This document shows, one piece after another, positions 63,648 to 64,000 of a stretch of DNA of 64,000 nucleotides; within the stretch, counting starts at the first letter, position 1; the number at the start of each line of letters is the position of its first letter. The stretch comes from Entomohabitans teleogrylli (GTDB lineage Bacteria > Pseudomonadota > Gammaproteobacteria > Enterobacterales > Enterobacteriaceae), in NCBI RefSeq assembly GCF_001484765.1, contig NZ_LLXO01000015.1, positions 112,143-176,142 on the forward strand, read 5' to 3'. Under the pieces are notes generated by a model. It was not told the DNA's origin and searched no databases. It saw only the letters and a program-made list of their open reading frames with translations. A program made the position numbers and the translations under genes.

Positions 63648-64000
63648 CGTTGGTTATTATATTTGGAAATATTAAAAAATAAAATCAGAGTAACAATCCA
63701 ATATTAAGATAACATTAAGACTGAATATCTGGTCGAAAAAGAGAAGGCATTAAATGATGAAAAGGTTTTTATCGCTCATCAAACACATTCCTTTTACAGC
63801 GAGGTATTGTCGATAAGACGAATGGTCGTGCATCAGTAATCTGTATTTGATACGGATAAAACGTAATAAGGAAATGATAACTGGAGAGGCAGCGAACGCG
63901 CTGGATAGCATATTGCCAATCAGTGATGGTTGACAACGCTATTCAGGACGGGTCACAGGCAATAAAAAAGCCTGAGTGTAAGCTCAGGCTCTCTTATGAG
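63648..64000. other. AT-rich spacer at the right window edge
   Basis: 353 bases to the window end with no gene seen. It contains promoter-like AT-rich sequence for the CDF gene and the terminator below. Confidence 0.55.
63964..63995. terminator. Terminator near the right edge
   Basis: The stem AGCCTGAG (63969-63976) / CTCAGGCT (63983-63990) has a 6-nt loop. The minus strand reads into TTTTTTATTG, so it most likely ends a minus-strand gene starting beyond the window. Confidence 0.75.

Overview
The window is chromosomal DNA of a gamma-proteobacterium of the family Enterobacteriaceae. The backbone pyrD-zapC-ycbX-rlmL-uup-pqiABC-rmf-fabA-lonB-matP-ompA-sulA-sxy-yccS-yccF-helD-mgsA-yccU-hspQ-rlmI-acyP-tusE-yccA-tRNA-Ser, and later agp-yccJ-wrbA-ymdF, rutR, putA-putP and phoH, follows Escherichia gene order, with proteins recognisable almost along their full length. 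I cannot name the genus. Several Escherichia neighbours are missing (ssuA, ssuD, yccT, the hya-to-cbp block after the tRNA, the rut operon, efeUOB) and other genes stand in their place, so this is a related genus rather than E. coli.

Layout. 1-1361: the 3'-proximal end of a sulfonate-use operon, ssuE followed directly by ssuC. 1608-29084: conserved core covering pyrimidine synthesis, cell division, rRNA methylation, the Pqi lipid-transport system, ribosome hibernation, unsaturated fatty acid synthesis, Ter organisation, OmpA, SOS division block, competence regulation and tRNA thiolation. One insertion interrupts it: a ybcL/ybcM-like pair (PEBP-family periplasmic protein plus AraC-type regulator) between rlmI and acyP, preceded by a 21-bp-spaced direct repeat that looks like its operator. 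29449-29536: tRNA-Ser(TGA). 29537-41264: accessory block with an AT-rich leader, a 1395-residue autotransporter adhesin, a LacI-family regulator, glutathionylspermidine synthetase/amidase, an alpha/beta hydrolase and a FUSC-type efflux pump. 41478-46098: agp, yccJ-wrbA, ymdF, a DMT-family exporter, rutR. 46102-53838: lprI-like, putA/putP with five PutA-type operator hexamers, phoH. 53998-63647: accessory block with a CatB-type acetyltransferase, a redox module, a tri-haem cytochrome c peroxidase (yhjA type) and a cation diffusion facilitator.

The most interesting part is the redox module at 54646-60904. A divergent promoter region with two inverted repeats separates a two-component system (plus strand) from a four-gene set (minus strand): a PepSY protein, a DUF2271 protein, a 735-residue fusion of a four-histidine PepSY-TM haem domain with flavodoxin and ferredoxin-NADP reductase domains, and an ApbE flavin transferase. 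The DUF2271 protein carries an N-G-I-T-G-A-S stretch resembling the D-G-x-S/T-G-A-T/S site that ApbE flavinylates in NqrC and RnfG. I read this as a regulated pathway taking electrons from NADPH through FAD, FMN and membrane haem to a covalently flavinylated periplasmic carrier. Its final acceptor is unknown. ApbE has no visible export signal, which is an open contradiction.
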